DNA of 64,000 nucleotides from Natrialba magadii ATCC 43099 (GCF_000025625.1 NC_013924.1:62001-126000); one strand, 5' to 3'; positions 9,224 to 18,716 are shown, counted from the stretch's first letter. Notes: generated from the sequence alone by a model not told the origin. Numbers and translations are program-made.

Positions 9224-10291
9224 ATGGTAGGAACCATGGTTATTGGTACCAAACTACAAGAGATGTATAGAGTCATGGTCACAGCTAGATACTACGAAGA
9301 ACGCCTTCAGGAGGAGTATCTGGAGGGAAAACAACCAGCCTTCGATATCTCTGCTGGGCCAATCCCTGGTGAGCTACACCTCGCAGCCGGTCACGAAGCA
9401 TCGGCCGCGGGAGTTTGTCAGCACTTGCGAGATGACGATACCGTTACGGCACCACACCGGCCTCATCATATCGCAATCGCCAAAGGTGTCGATCTAGATC
9501 GGATGACAGCGGAGATTTTTGGCCGCGAGACCGGACTGAGCAACGGAAAAGGCGGACACATGCACCTGTTTGATCCCGCTGTCAACTTCGCGTGTAGTGG
9601 TATCATTGCAGAGGGCTGTCCACCAGCCGTTGGGGCTGGACTCGCCGCGAAGAAGCGAAACGAAGACAGTGTTGCTGTCGCGTTTATCGGCGAAGGTGCC
9701 GTCAGTCAAGGCGCGTTCCTCGAGTCGCTGAATCTTGCCGCAGTCCAGAACTTGCCGGTCGTCTTCGTTATCGAGGACAACGATTGGGCGATCAGTATGC
9801 CCAAAGACCGCGTGACTGATGTCGAAGATGCATCTCAACGCGCAGGTGGCTTCGACCTGCCAGGGAAACGCGTGGATTCTGACGACGCAACGGCAGTGTA
9901 TGCTGCCGCCAAGGAGGCAGTTGGACGGGCCCGAGACGATAACGGACCGTCCCTACTCGAGTTACAGGTCCACCGTCGGATGGGGCATTTCATGGGCGAC
10001 CCTGAGAGCTACCGACCAGCGGAAGACTCGGAGGCCGCGAAAAACCGCGATTCAATCGAGCGGCTCGCCGCAGAGTTGCGTGCGGCAGGCGTTGAGGACG
10101 CTGAACTGGAAGAAATTCGTGATGAGGCTCACGAGCGCGTAGACAGCGCGATTGAATGGGCAAAAGAACAGCCACAACCCGATCCGGAAGACGCCTACGA
10201 GGATGTCTTTGCCGGGTCGAAATCTGGCGTAACGACGACCGAACCAGCGCACGAGCTTGCAGATACTACTCGAGCAGGAGGTGATGACTAA
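9224..10291 (+). CDS. 2-oxoacid dehydrogenase E1 component, alpha subunit
   Basis: A 355-residue thiamine-diphosphate E1 alpha subunit of pyruvate/acetoin/branched-chain dehydrogenase complexes. The cofactor motif is visible as FIGEGAVSQGAFLESLN followed by VVFVIEDNDWA (GDG replaced by GEG, as in many members). The active-site entrance has APHRPHH, and GKGGHMHLFD is a family signature. The start may instead be the ATG at 9236. Its stop overlaps the E1 beta start by one base. It decarboxylates a 2-oxoacid and, with E1 beta, transfers the acyl group to a lipoyl arm. Substrate is unassigned. Confidence 0.92.
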   Translation: MVGTMVIGTKLQEMYRVMVTARYYEERLQEEYLEGKQPAFDISAGPIPGELHLAAGHEASAAGVCQHLRDDDTVTAPHRPHHIAIAKGVDLDRMTAEIFGRETGLSNGKGGHMHLFDPAVNFACSGIIAEGCPPAVGAGLAAKKRNEDSVAVAFIGEGAVSQGAFLESLNLAAVQNLPVVFVIEDNDWAISMPKDRVTDVEDASQRAGGFDLPGKRVDSDDATAVYAAAKEAVGRARDDNGPSLLELQVHRRMGHFMGDPESYRPAEDSEAAKNRDSIERLAAELRAAGVEDAELEEIRDEAHERVDSAIEWAKEQPQPDPEDAYEDVFAGSKSGVTTTEPAHELADTTRAGGDD

Positions 10292-11319
10292 TGGCACAAC
10301 AAGAATCTACCCAGACTGTCGACCGCGAACTGACGATGAGCCGTGCGATGGTCGAAGCGATTGCTGACGAGATGCGAACGAACGAGGAGGTCTTCTACAT
10401 GGGTGAAGACGTCGCAGACTATGGCGGTATCTTCGACAGTACACAGGGGCTCCTCGATGAGTTTGGCCACGACCGAATCATGGATGTGCCGATTAGCGAG
10501 ACGGCCTATCTTGGCGCGGCTGTCGGAGCAGCACAGGCCGGGATGCGGCCGATAGCCGAGCTCATGTTCGTCGATTTCTTCGGCGTTGCGATGGACCAGA
10601 TCTACAATCAGATGGCGAAAAACACCTACATGAGTGGGGCAAACGTGACTGTCCCGATGGTGTTGACAGCCGCTGTTGGCGGGACGTACAACGACGCTGC
10701 CCAGCACTCCCAAACGCTGTATGGCACCTTCGCTCATCTTCCTGGGATGAAAGTCGTTGTTCCGTCGACAGCGTACGATGCAAAGGGGTTGATGCACAAC
10801 GCGATCCGCGATGATGATCCGGTCGTCTACATGTTCCACAAGCGGCTCATGGGAATCGGCTGGATGCCCGCACCTGATGGACCGAAAACGCCTGTCCCTG
10901 AAGAAGCGTACACGATCCCCTTCGGGAGTGCGGATGTCAAACGCGAGGGTGCGGATGTTACCGTCGTCACCCTTGGACTGCACGTTCACCGAGCGCTCGA
11001 GGCCGCTGAAACCCTCGCGGAGGACGACATTGACACCGAAGTTATCGACCTTCGAACGCTCGTTCCCGTAGATACCGACACAATTCTCGAGTCCGTCGAG
11101 AAAACCGGTCGGCTGGTCGTCGTCGACGAGGATTACCGCTCGTACGGTGTTACGAGCGAAATCATTGCCCGCGTCGCGGAGGCAGATCTAGCATCGCTTG
11201 AGGCGGTTGACCGTCTCGCGGTACCGGATGTCCCAATTCCATACGCGAGACCGCTGGAGAACGAGGTCATACCAGCTACGGACGACATTGAAGACACCGT
11301 CCGAGCCATCACCTCCTAA
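10291..11319 (+). CDS. 2-oxoacid dehydrogenase E1 component, beta subunit
   Basis: A 342-residue E1 beta subunit with the N-terminal pyrimidine-binding transketolase domain (FYMGEDVADYGGIFDSTQGL, family signature, and DVPISETAYLGAAVGAA) and the C-terminal transketolase domain (EVIDLRTLVPVDTDTI, VVVDEDYRSYGVTSE). It forms a heterotetramer with the preceding E1 alpha. Overlap by one base with that gene and a 2-bp gap to the lipoyl-domain gene indicate a single operon. The clear similarity is to acetoin/pyruvate dehydrogenase beta subunits. Confidence 0.94.
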   Translation: MAQQESTQTVDRELTMSRAMVEAIADEMRTNEEVFYMGEDVADYGGIFDSTQGLLDEFGHDRIMDVPISETAYLGAAVGAAQAGMRPIAELMFVDFFGVAMDQIYNQMAKNTYMSGANVTVPMVLTAAVGGTYNDAAQHSQTLYGTFAHLPGMKVVVPSTAYDAKGLMHNAIRDDDPVVYMFHKRLMGIGWMPAPDGPKTPVPEEAYTIPFGSADVKREGADVTVVTLGLHVHRALEAAETLAEDDIDTEVIDLRTLVPVDTDTILESVEKTGRLVVVDEDYRSYGVTSEIIARVAEADLASLEAVDRLAVPDVPIPYARPLENEVIPATDDIEDTVRAITS

Positions 11320-11321
11320 CC

Positions 11322-11582
11322 ATGGCTGGGAATGACCACCTCGAGATCAACACGGCCGATGTCTGGCCCGAGGACACAGACGAGAACGAAGGTGTCGTCA
11401 GTAACTGGTTCACGAGTGAGGGCAGTCAGGTCGAGGAGGGTGACACCCTCTGTGAAATCCAGGTTGAAAAGGTCAGCGTCGACGTGCCAGCACCTGCGGC
11501 GGGAACCGTCCACGAAATCGTCTGTGCTGAGGATGATGAATTCGAACGCGGTGATATCTTAGCGGTGCTGGAGGCTGCCTGA
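11322..11582 (+). CDS. Free-standing lipoyl-domain protein (E2 lipoyl arm)
   Basis: The 86-residue protein is a single biotinyl/lipoyl domain. The acceptor lysine is Lys50 in the turn QVEKVSVD, a lipoylation-type (EKV/DKV) rather than biotin-type (MKM) sequence. Normally this domain is the N-terminus of E2; here it is its own gene directly before the E2 catalytic core. It would carry the lipoyl cofactor between E1, E2 and E3. An ATG overlapping a CCATGG at 11322 gives the start, 2 bp after the E1 beta stop. Confidence 0.9.
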   Translation: MAGNDHLEINTADVWPEDTDENEGVVSNWFTSEGSQVEEGDTLCEIQVEKVSVDVPAPAAGTVHEIVCAEDDEFERGDILAVLEAA

Positions 11583-11613
11583 GCCCCTCCAGTTTCACTC
11601 GGAAACGTATACC

Positions 11614-12357
11614 ATGACATCCCCCACCGAAAACGGCGACGCTAGCCAGAACAGCGACACCTCATCGGGCGACGAACGCACCGTTCTCGAGGAGCGCAAA
11701 CTCACAGGGATGCGCCGAACGATCGCAAATCGCCTCCAGGAGAGTTCGCAAGAGGCCGCTCACGTGACGGCAAGTCGCGAGGTTGACGCCGAGGAACTCG
11801 TGAGAGCAGCCGAGGTGGCGAGCGACAAATACGACGTTGACGTCTCCGTGGTTGATATTGTCCTCTGTGCGCTCTCGGAAACGCTTGCGGACCACCCTGC
11901 GTTCAACGCAACACTCGAGGACGGCCTTCACCGCCTCTACGAGACACAGAACGTTGGTATCGCAGTCGATATCGACGCTGGATTGGTGACGCCAGTCCTC
12001 ACCGCACTCGAGTCGAAATCGCTCGATCAAGTTGCGATCGAACGTCGTGAGTTGACAGAATCTGTGCAGACAGGCTCCTATTCTATGTCTGATCTTCGTG
12101 GCGGGACGTTCACGATAACGAATCTTGGCGTTCTGGGTATCGACTCGTTCACGCCGATCATCAACCCGCCAGAAGTAGCGATCCTTGGTGTCAATCGCAT
12201 CCGAGACCGTGCACGCCCGGGCGACGAAGGTGTTGACTTTCGCAAACAGATTCAGTTTGATCTGAGCTTCGACCATCGAGTCGTCGATGGCGCCGATGCA
12301 GCTCGGTTCCTCGAGACGTTGGCTACTCATATTGAGAACGCTGAAGCACTGCTGTGA
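11614..12357 (+). CDS. 2-oxoacid dehydrogenase E2 acyltransferase catalytic domain (no lipoyl domain)
   Basis: The 247-residue product is only the catalytic acyltransferase core. The active-site motif SFDHRVVDGADAARF places the catalytic His at about residue 221, and GTFTITNLGVLG is the usual core motif. The first 25 residues are an acidic, Ser/Asn-rich tail with no lipoyl domain and no recognisable peripheral-subunit-binding domain; the lipoyl domain is the previous gene. No dihydrolipoamide dehydrogenase (E3) follows, so E3 must be shared from elsewhere. Haloarchaea carry several such clusters whose substrates are largely unproven. Confidence 0.9.
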   Translation: MTSPTENGDASQNSDTSSGDERTVLEERKLTGMRRTIANRLQESSQEAAHVTASREVDAEELVRAAEVASDKYDVDVSVVDIVLCALSETLADHPAFNATLEDGLHRLYETQNVGIAVDIDAGLVTPVLTALESKSLDQVAIERRELTESVQTGSYSMSDLRGGTFTITNLGVLGIDSFTPIINPPEVAILGVNRIRDRARPGDEGVDFRKQIQFDLSFDHRVVDGADAARFLETLATHIENAEALL

Positions 12358-12409
12358 GGTCGTGTGGGACACGAGGAGTCGCATACCGGCAGTTATTAAC
12401 CCAACGCTT

Positions 12410-12446
12410 GGGATCCCTCCGCCTTCAGGCGGAGGTGAATGTCAAC
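12410..12446 (+). repeat. Solo IS1341/IS605-type right-end hairpin
   Basis: CCTCCGCC-TTCA-GGCGGAGG (12416-12435) is a perfect 8-bp stem with a TTCA loop, followed by TGAATGTCAA. The TnpB element at 56 kb ends, on its own strand, with a hairpin having the same TTCA loop and then TAGATGTCAA. This copy therefore looks like the 3' end of a lost TnpB element. It lies 58 bp after the E2 stop and could also serve as a transcript-end structure. Confidence 0.6.
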
Positions 12447-12576
12447 TTCACCACCAACCTGCTTCCGAGGCTCGTCCACAAAACGATTCCAGAGAATTCT
12501 GTCAGCGGCCGTGAAACCTGCTCGAACAGCCTGTTAAGTCAGGCTTATCTGTTAAAAGCCGTCAGTATCTACTATT

Positions 12577-13920
12577 GTGTTCGAGAAGGTCCTGATCGCA
12601 AACCGTGAGGAGATCGCCGTTCGAATCATTCAATCGTGTACGGAACTGGGGATCGAAACGGTCGCAGTCTACAGCGATGCGGACGAGGATGCCAAACACG
12701 TTCGACTGGCTGATGAGGCATACCACATCGGTAGTTCGAAAGCCACGGAGAGTTATCTGAATCAAGAAGCGCTTCTAGAGGCTGCCCGCAAGGCAAACGT
12801 CGATGCAGTCCACCCAGGGTACGGGTTCCTTGCGGAAAATGAATCGTTCGCAGCCAACGTTGAGGAAAGCGAGTTTGTGTGGATTGGCCCGCCAAGTGAC
12901 GTCATGGCTGATTTCGGCGAGAAAACCAAAGCACGCGAAATTATGGCCGACGCAGCTGTCCCAATCGTTCCCGGGACGACTGAGCCGGTCACATCCGTCG
13001 AAGAAGTCGAAGCGTTCGCGGCAGAGCATGGCTATCCCGTTGCGATCAAGGCCGACGGCGGTGGCGGTGGTCGGGGTCTCAAGGTCGTTCAGGAACCCAA
13101 CGAAATCGAGTCGAAACTGCAAGAAGCGATTCGAGAGGGTGAAGCCTATTTCGATAATCCAAACGTCTACCTCGAGCGATTCCTCGAGAACCCACGCCAC
13201 ATCGAAGTGCAGATCATCGGCGACGAGCATGGCAACGTCCGGCATCTGGGCGAGCGTGATTGCAGCATTCAGCGGCGCCAGCAGAAACTCGTCGAGGAAT
13301 CGCCAGCACCAGGCCTGGATGCCGAGACCCGCGCTGCACTCTGTGACGCAGCCCGACGCGGCGCGGCTTCGGCCGACTACGTCAACGCCGGGACCGTCGA
13401 ATTCCTCTATGAGGATGGCGAGTTCTATTTCATCGAAGTCAATGCTCGGATTCAGGTCGAACACACGGTGACCGAGGAACTCACCGGCATCGATCTGGTT
13501 AAATGGCAGCTCCGGGTTGCTGCTGGTGAGGAACTACCGTTTTCACAGGACGACATCGAACCACGGGGTGCTGCGATGGAGTTCCGTCTTAACGCGGAAG
13601 ACCCCGACAACGACTTCACCCCGCTTCCAGGAACACTCTCGTCCTACGAACCACCGCGTGGCATCGGTGTTCGTGTCGATGACGGTGTTGACGAGGGAGA
13701 TTCGATTGCTCCGTTCTATGATTCGATGTTTGCCAAACTGATCGTGACTGGCGAGGACAGAGCAGAGGCAATCGCCCGCGGCAAACGTGCACTCGAGGAG
13801 ACGACGATCGAAGGGATTCCAACGACAATCCCCTTCCACCAGCAGTTACTCGAGGAGGAGGGCTTCATCGCGAACGAGCATACGACGAAGTACGTCGAAC
13901 AAGAACTCCTCGACGAGTAG
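12577..13920 (+). CDS. accC: Biotin carboxylase subunit
   Basis: A GTG start at 12577 gives 447 residues, the length of stand-alone biotin carboxylases. Order: N-terminal preATP-grasp domain, ATP-grasp domain with the Gly-rich lid [28 protein letters not shown], and catalytic [10 protein letters not shown], then the C-terminal domain from about residue 330. It uses ATP and bicarbonate to carboxylate biotin on BCCP. There is no fused BCCP; a separate one is at 20.1 kb next to pxpC and pxpB. The N-terminal [12 protein letters not shown] has Glu where nearly all relatives have Gly (ANRGEIA). The convergent pxpA gene follows. Confidence 0.93.
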   Translation: MFEKVLIANREEIAVRIIQSCTELGIETVAVYSDADEDAKHVRLADEAYHIGSSKATESYLNQEALLEAARKANVDAVHPGYGFLAENESFAANVEESEFVWIGPPSDVMADFGEKTKAREIMADAAVPIVPGTTEPVTSVEEVEAFAAEHGYPVAIKADGGGGGRGLKVVQEPNEIESKLQEAIREGEAYFDNPNVYLERFLENPRHIEVQIIGDEHGNVRHLGERDCSIQRRQQKLVEESPAPGLDAETRAALCDAARRGAASADYVNAGTVEFLYEDGEFYFIEVNARIQVEHTVTEELTGIDLVKWQLRVAAGEELPFSQDDIEPRGAAMEFRLNAEDPDNDFTPLPGTLSSYEPPRGIGVRVDDGVDEGDSIAPFYDSMFAKLIVTGEDRAEAIARGKRALEETTIEGIPTTIPFHQQLLEEEGFIANEHTTKYVEQELLDE

Positions 13921-13995
13921 CCAGCCAAATCGGGAACTCGAGATCGCGTTTACAGATCACTGGGGCAGTTTGTTGACGGCGGTGAACGAATCGCG

Positions 13996-14757
13996 TTATA
14001 CGATTTCGGACAACGGCGTGAGTTCGATCCCGTGCTCGTCGATGCGGTCGTGAATCTCTTCAAGGATCGCCACGGCGTTTGGATTATCGCCGTGAATACA
14101 GATGCTCTCGGCGGGCACTGAAATCTCCTCACCAGTGGCCGCTTCGACGACACCCTCTGTCGCGATCGAGACGAAGCGGTCGGCAACCAGTTCTGGATCA
14201 CGGTCCTCGAGTTCCTGCTCAACGATCAGCGAGCGGTCAGGCCGGTAGTCTAAGTCGACATATCCCTCAAACACCGCGCGGAGTCCTTCTATTTCCTGAG
14301 CGACCTCGTAGATGTTCATATCGGTCGCAAGATAGATGAGATCGTCGTCAACCTCGAGCATGCCCTCCATAACGGCCCGAGCGTGTTCCGGGCTTTCGGA
14401 TAACATCGAGTACATCGCGCCGTGGGGCTTTACGTGCTGAACAGTAGTGCCGTGTCGCTGTGCGAATGCAGAGAGTGCACCGAGCTGGTAGACGACATAA
14501 TCTCGCACCTCCTCGGGTGTCGCGTCGATTTTTCGGCGACCGAACCCAACCCGGTCTGGCAGGCCAGGATGAACACCGATTCCAACATCGTGTTCAGCCG
14601 CGTATTCAACAGTCTCGCGCATAACGTGGGGGTCGCCGGCGTGGTATCCGCCAGCGATATTTGCAGACGTAATGTACGGCATGACCGCATCGTCGTTCCC
14701 CATTGTCCAGTTTCCGAAACTTTCCCCCATGTCACAATTGATATCAATAGATGCCAT
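13996..14757 (-). CDS. pxpA: 5-oxoprolinase subunit PxpA (LamB/YcsF family)
   Basis: The 253-residue protein is typical LamB/YcsF length and carries the family motifs INCDMGESFG, SANIAGGYHAGDP, GVHPGLPDRVGFGRR and HVKPHGAMY. PxpA works with PxpB and PxpC to hydrolyse 5-oxoproline (pyroglutamate) to glutamate using ATP. Those two partners are encoded at 20.4-22.3 kb, also on the minus strand but separated by the sulfide/cytochrome bd block. A TATA-like ATCTATATCTG lies about 30 bp before the start, so it has its own promoter. The gene is convergent with the biotin carboxylase gene. Confidence 0.92.
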   Translation of the reverse strand: MASIDINCDMGESFGNWTMGNDDAVMPYITSANIAGGYHAGDPHVMRETVEYAAEHDVGIGVHPGLPDRVGFGRRKIDATPEEVRDYVVYQLGALSAFAQRHGTTVQHVKPHGAMYSMLSESPEHARAVMEGMLEVDDDLIYLATDMNIYEVAQEIEGLRAVFEGYVDLDYRPDRSLIVEQELEDRDPELVADRFVSIATEGVVEAATGEEISVPAESICIHGDNPNAVAILEEIHDRIDEHGIELTPLSEIV

Positions 14758-14941
14758 ATGGAAGCGTTTGCCACAAATGCAGATATAGATTACGGGGAAG
14801 GATGCCTAAACCGTCATTTTCGCACAGAACATGCGCCGGCGACACTCATTTACCCCGGCCACAGGGATAGATAGTTCGCGCTGTCGATCAAGTACTATGC
14901 CGGAGCCGATAATCCGTACGGTTTTCGATACCGGGGCGATA

Positions 14942-15190
14942 TCAGGACTGTGAATTTGAGCCTGCGACCTGTCCGACCGGTGAGACGAACCACGAGCCAA
15001 GCAGGACGAACAGTCCGACGATGGCCAGAATCACGCCGATCGGTGGATTAAGAAATAGTAGCGGGATGGCGAGGGCAAAAGCGAGTCCACCGTTTTTTCT
15101 CACCGCCCGTTTCGGTGCGTTTCCACACGCAGTGCAGGTTCCGGTCCCTTCCTCGAGAGGTTCGCTGCAGGCCGCACACGTTCTGGGCAT
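14942..15190 (-). CDS. Small zinc-ribbon membrane protein, function unknown
   Basis: The 82-residue product begins with a zinc ribbon made of two Cys pairs (CAACSEP and CTACGNA, residues about 5-22) and continues with one long or two closely spaced hydrophobic segments (residues about 35-70). Zinc-ribbon plus membrane-anchor proteins of this size are common in haloarchaea, with no assigned function. It stands alone, with neighbours in unrelated pathways. Confidence 0.7.
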   Translation of the reverse strand: MPRTCAACSEPLEEGTGTCTACGNAPKRAVRKNGGLAFALAIPLLFLNPPIGVILAIVGLFVLLGSWFVSPVGQVAGSNSQS

Positions 15191-15453
15191 GCCGTTTCAC
15201 TCGCTCTCTACGCTCTTAACCATTGGTGTGTGGTTTTTTGACTAGTTGATTCACTGCCTACTGTAAATATCACTCAATCCTGAATCACTCTCTTGATGTC
15301 AGTTTGGCAATCACTTTATCGCTATCCACCCCGTCGCGGATGACAATGGTGTGTCAATACAAACCAATCCCATGTCTCGAGTCGTACACTGTAGCCGATC
15401 AGACAGGCTCGGAACAGGCCTTCGGTGTCACTCTGCAAAGCGGGGTTGGATAA

Positions 15454-16617
15454 ATGACGACTCACTCGACGGACGTCGACGGCCGGCGCGTCGTGATCGT
15501 CGGTGGTGGGACCGGCGGCACGGTCGTCGCTAACAAGCTCGCGGACGCGTTACGCGGAGAACTTGAGGCCGGTGCGGTCGAGGTGGAACTCGTCACTGAC
15601 ACGCCCGATCATGTTTACAAGCCGATCTTCCTCTACGTCGCCTTCGACAGAAAATCGGTCGCCGACAGCCGCCGTCCGCACCGGGAAATTCTCGATCGAC
15701 GAGTCGACTGTCGACTCGACCACGTCACCGCGATCGACACCGACGAGAAGCGCTTGACTCTCGAGGACGGTGACTCGCTCGGGTACGACTACCTCGTGAT
15801 TGCGACGGGTGCGACCCTTGACCCGGAGGCTGTCGACGGACTCGCCGAGGGCGGCCATCACTTCTACACCGCCGACGCTGCCGAAACGCTTCGGGACGAA
15901 CTCGCGACGTTCACGTCCGGCCACCTGGTATTGAGCACGGTCGGTATCACTCACATGTGTCCGGCGGCACCGATCGAATTCGCGCTCATCGTCGACGACT
16001 GGCTCCGAGAACGCGGTCGTCGGGATGACATCGACTTCACCTACACCTACCCGGTCGACGGCGCACACACAATCGAGTCGATAGACGACTGGGTAACGCC
16101 GCTTTTGGCTGCGCGGGACATTGCCCTCGAGACCGACTTCGAGGTCGATTCCGTCGATCCGGACCGAGAACACATCACGGCAACCGACGGCCGGACGCTC
16201 GAGTACGACCTCCTCGTGACGATCCCGCCCCACGTCGGCGGGCCGATCGTCGAACGGGCGGAGCTGGGCGAAGAGTGGATCGAGGTCGACAACCACACGC
16301 TCGAGGCGACGCGTGCCGAGGACGTCTCCGCGCTGGGTGACGTTACCGACGTCCCGACGAGCAAAGCCGGCAGCGCCGCACACTACCAGGCCGGCGTCGT
16401 CGCGGACCGGATCGCGAGTGCGGTCCGGGGGCAGACGCCGACGACCACGTACGACGGCCGGACGCTCTGTTTCGTCGAGGCTGGCCTCGATGAGGCGACG
16501 TTCGTCTCCTTCGACTACGATCTGGATCCGGTCGTTCGACCGCCCTCCCAGTTCGTCCACTGGGCGAAACTCGCGTACAACGAATCGTACTGGCTGACCG
16601 CCAGAGGCTTGCTCTGA
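15454..16617 (+). CDS. Sulfide:quinone oxidoreductase-like FAD-dependent oxidoreductase
   Basis: A 387-residue two-dinucleotide-binding flavoprotein. The N-terminal FAD motif is VVIVGGGTGGTVVANKLAD; the second conserved block is LVIATGATLDPEAV; the C-terminal FAD-contact segment is DVSALGDVTDVPTSKAGSAAHYQAGVVA. HVYKPIFLYVAF and the lone Cys in THMCPAAPIEF match sulfide:quinone oxidoreductase-type proteins. It would oxidise sulfide (or another donor) and reduce quinone at the inner face of the membrane. It is followed after 2 bp by a DUF1641 gene and then by cytochrome bd oxidase, which could reoxidise the quinol. NADH dehydrogenase type 2 is the alternative. Confidence 0.8.
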   Translation: MTTHSTDVDGRRVVIVGGGTGGTVVANKLADALRGELEAGAVEVELVTDTPDHVYKPIFLYVAFDRKSVADSRRPHREILDRRVDCRLDHVTAIDTDEKRLTLEDGDSLGYDYLVIATGATLDPEAVDGLAEGGHHFYTADAAETLRDELATFTSGHLVLSTVGITHMCPAAPIEFALIVDDWLRERGRRDDIDFTYTYPVDGAHTIESIDDWVTPLLAARDIALETDFEVDSVDPDREHITATDGRTLEYDLLVTIPPHVGGPIVERAELGEEWIEVDNHTLEATRAEDVSALGDVTDVPTSKAGSAAHYQAGVVADRIASAVRGQTPTTTYDGRTLCFVEAGLDEATFVSFDYDLDPVVRPPSQFVHWAKLAYNESYWLTARGLL

Positions 16618-16619
16618 TC

Positions 16620-17288
16620 ATGACTAACGAAACAATCACCGACGAGGATGACCTCGATAGACTCCTCGTCGAAGCGATCGAAACGAACCCCGAAGCAGTC
16701 GCCGCGTTCGTCCACCGCAAAGGCCATCTCGAGGAGCTGTTCGACGCCCCAGCGTTCGAGACGGACCGTCTCGACGACCGGCTTCTCGAGGTGGCTGCCG
16801 GCACCGAGGCGGCGATGTCCACGACCGAGGACACAGACCGGTTGGCTGCGGTCCTCGAGGAACATTCCGACGACCTCGCCACCGGCCTCGAGCGAGTCGC
16901 CAGACTCGAGGCGACCGGTGACCTCGAGACGCTGGTCGGTCTGGCGAACACGATCGCGTTGCTCGCCGCCGCGGTCGACGACGACATCGTCATGTCGGTC
17001 GGCGGGACCGCTGGTTCGCTCGGGGAGGTCGCGGATACGACGGCTGATCCGGATACGGTCGCCGGTGTCCAGACGTTGCTCGAGGGGCTCAGTGAGGCGG
17101 CCGGGGAAAAGCCACCGGAACAAGTCGGCACTGTCGAATTGATGCGGACGCTTCGAAACCCCGACGTCCAGCGTGGACTCGGATTTCTCGTCGCCATGGT
17201 TCGGGCCGTCGGGGTCCAGCTGGAAGACGAGCGGGAGTCGATCGACCGAGCAGCGGAGGAAAGCGAGTCGCGTGGTGAGAGACAGTGA
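16620..17288 (+). CDS. DUF1641 family protein
   Basis: The 222-residue protein has the DUF1641 region in its C-terminal half (around LRNPDVQRGLGFLVAMVRAVG), preceded by a long acidic helical part. DUF1641 proteins are recurrent neighbours of quinone-linked flavoproteins and formate dehydrogenase-like enzymes, and are thought to be accessory or membrane-docking subunits; the biochemical role is not established. Its stop overlaps the cydA GTG start by four bases (GTGA), and it starts 2 bp after the flavoprotein stop, so all four genes form one operon. Confidence 0.82.
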   Translation: MTNETITDEDDLDRLLVEAIETNPEAVAAFVHRKGHLEELFDAPAFETDRLDDRLLEVAAGTEAAMSTTEDTDRLAAVLEEHSDDLATGLERVARLEATGDLETLVGLANTIALLAAAVDDDIVMSVGGTAGSLGEVADTTADPDTVAGVQTLLEGLSEAAGEKPPEQVGTVELMRTLRNPDVQRGLGFLVAMVRAVGVQLEDERESIDRAAEESESRGERQ

Positions 17289-18712
17289 TCGAACCGCTGT
17301 TGATCGACCCCGAACTGGGGAGTCGCATTCAGTTCGGCGGCACGCTTTCGGTCCACATTGTCTTCGCCGCCCTCTCGGTCGGGCTCGCCCCCTACATCGT
17401 CTACTTCACTTACAAGGAAATCTCGACGGGTCGTGAGAAGTACGAACGGTTGCGCTCGTTCTGGACGAAAATCTTCGCCATCGGGTTCGTGATGGGCACG
17501 GCGACGGGGATCCCAATGAGCTTCCAGTTCGGGACGAACTTTCCCGCGTTCTCGGAGTTCGCCGGTGAACTCATCGGCGGCCCCCTCGCCTTCGAGTCGA
17601 CGATGGCATTCTTCCTCGAGGCCGTCTTCCTCGGTGTCCTGTTGTTCGGCCGCGAACGAGTTAGCGACCGCGTCTACGTCCTCTCGTCGGTGCTCGTGAT
17701 GGTCGGTGCGTGGCTTTCGGCGCTGTGGATCCTCATCGTCAACTCCTGGATGCAGACGCCCCAGGGTTACGAACTGATCGAGGAAAACGGCGTGACAGGA
17801 CTCGTACTCACCGATCCCATTGCGGCGTACTTCACCCCACGGCTGTTCTGGATGTACGTCCACATGCAGAACGCGGCGGTGATCTCAGTGACGCTCTTCG
17901 TCGCCGGCGTCGCCGCCTACTTCGTCTGGACGAACCCCGACAGCGAGCCCTGGCGCGGGACGCTCAAGCTCTCTGTCGGCGTCCTCGCGATCACCTCGAT
18001 CTTCCAGGTGATCCACGGCGACATGTACACTCGCCACGTCGTCCAGACGCAGCCGATGAAGTTCGCCGCCATGGAGGCAATCTACGAGACCAAAGAGGGC
18101 GCCCCGTTGCACCTGCTCGCGTTCCCGCGCAGTCTCGAAGATATCACCAATCCGCGGGCCGAGGAACTGTTCACGGTCAGTATCCCGTATCTGGCGTCGT
18201 TTCTCGCCGAGACCGACCCGACTGGTATCGTCTACGGCCTCGAGGAGTTTGACGTACAGAACCCACCGGTCGCGTACGTCTTCTGGTCGTTCCGGACGAT
18301 GGTGTTTCTCGGCTTCTGGTTCATCTTCCTTGGTCTGTGGGGCGTCTACCGGATGCGAAAGGGCGTGCTCTTCGAGCGTGGACGCTACCTCAAAGCGCTC
18401 CTGGCCTCGATCCCACTCGGCTTCGTCGCGACCATCGTCGGCTGGTACGTCACCGAGATCGGCCGCCAGCCCTGGATCATCCAGGACGTCCAGCTTACGA
18501 GCGAGGGTGTCTCTCAGACGCTCACATCGACACAGATGACGATCTCGCTTTCCGCCTTTGCGATCGCCTACGCGATCCTCGTCGTTCTGTTCCTTCGGGT
18601 GATCAAATGGATCGTCGACGGCGAACTCGAGCGGGTTCTCGAGGACGACTTCGAACGGGTCGAGCAGGAACAGACCGACGAACGAGCGCCGAGTGGCTCC
18701 GGTGAGGTGTGA
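17285..18712 (+). CDS. cydA: Cytochrome bd quinol oxidase subunit I
   Basis: The GTG at 17285 gives 475 residues with about nine membrane segments. Haem ligand regions are recognisable: the N-terminal His in GGTLSVHIVFAALSVG, the second His in FWMYVHMQNAAVISVT, and the motif IGRQPWIIQDVQ after the quinol-binding loop. The protein has the short Q-loop form. It oxidises quinol and reduces oxygen to water with high affinity. It overlaps the DUF1641 gene, and cydB follows after 4 bp. Cytochrome bd is relatively sulfide-resistant in bacteria, which fits its coupling here to a sulfide:quinone oxidoreductase-like gene. Confidence 0.95.
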   Translation: MIEPLLIDPELGSRIQFGGTLSVHIVFAALSVGLAPYIVYFTYKEISTGREKYERLRSFWTKIFAIGFVMGTATGIPMSFQFGTNFPAFSEFAGELIGGPLAFESTMAFFLEAVFLGVLLFGRERVSDRVYVLSSVLVMVGAWLSALWILIVNSWMQTPQGYELIEENGVTGLVLTDPIAAYFTPRLFWMYVHMQNAAVISVTLFVAGVAAYFVWTNPDSEPWRGTLKLSVGVLAITSIFQVIHGDMYTRHVVQTQPMKFAAMEAIYETKEGAPLHLLAFPRSLEDITNPRAEELFTVSIPYLASFLAETDPTGIVYGLEEFDVQNPPVAYVFWSFRTMVFLGFWFIFLGLWGVYRMRKGVLFERGRYLKALLASIPLGFVATIVGWYVTEIGRQPWIIQDVQLTSEGVSQTLTSTQMTISLSAFAIAYAILVVLFLRVIKWIVDGELERVLEDDFERVEQEQTDERAPSGSGEV

Positions 18713-18716
18713 TTGC

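Noticed and set aside
16343-17863. 506-codon minus-strand ORF across the flavoprotein, DUF1641 and cydA
   Set aside because: Spans three real plus-strand genes, Ser/Arg-rich composition, no domain.
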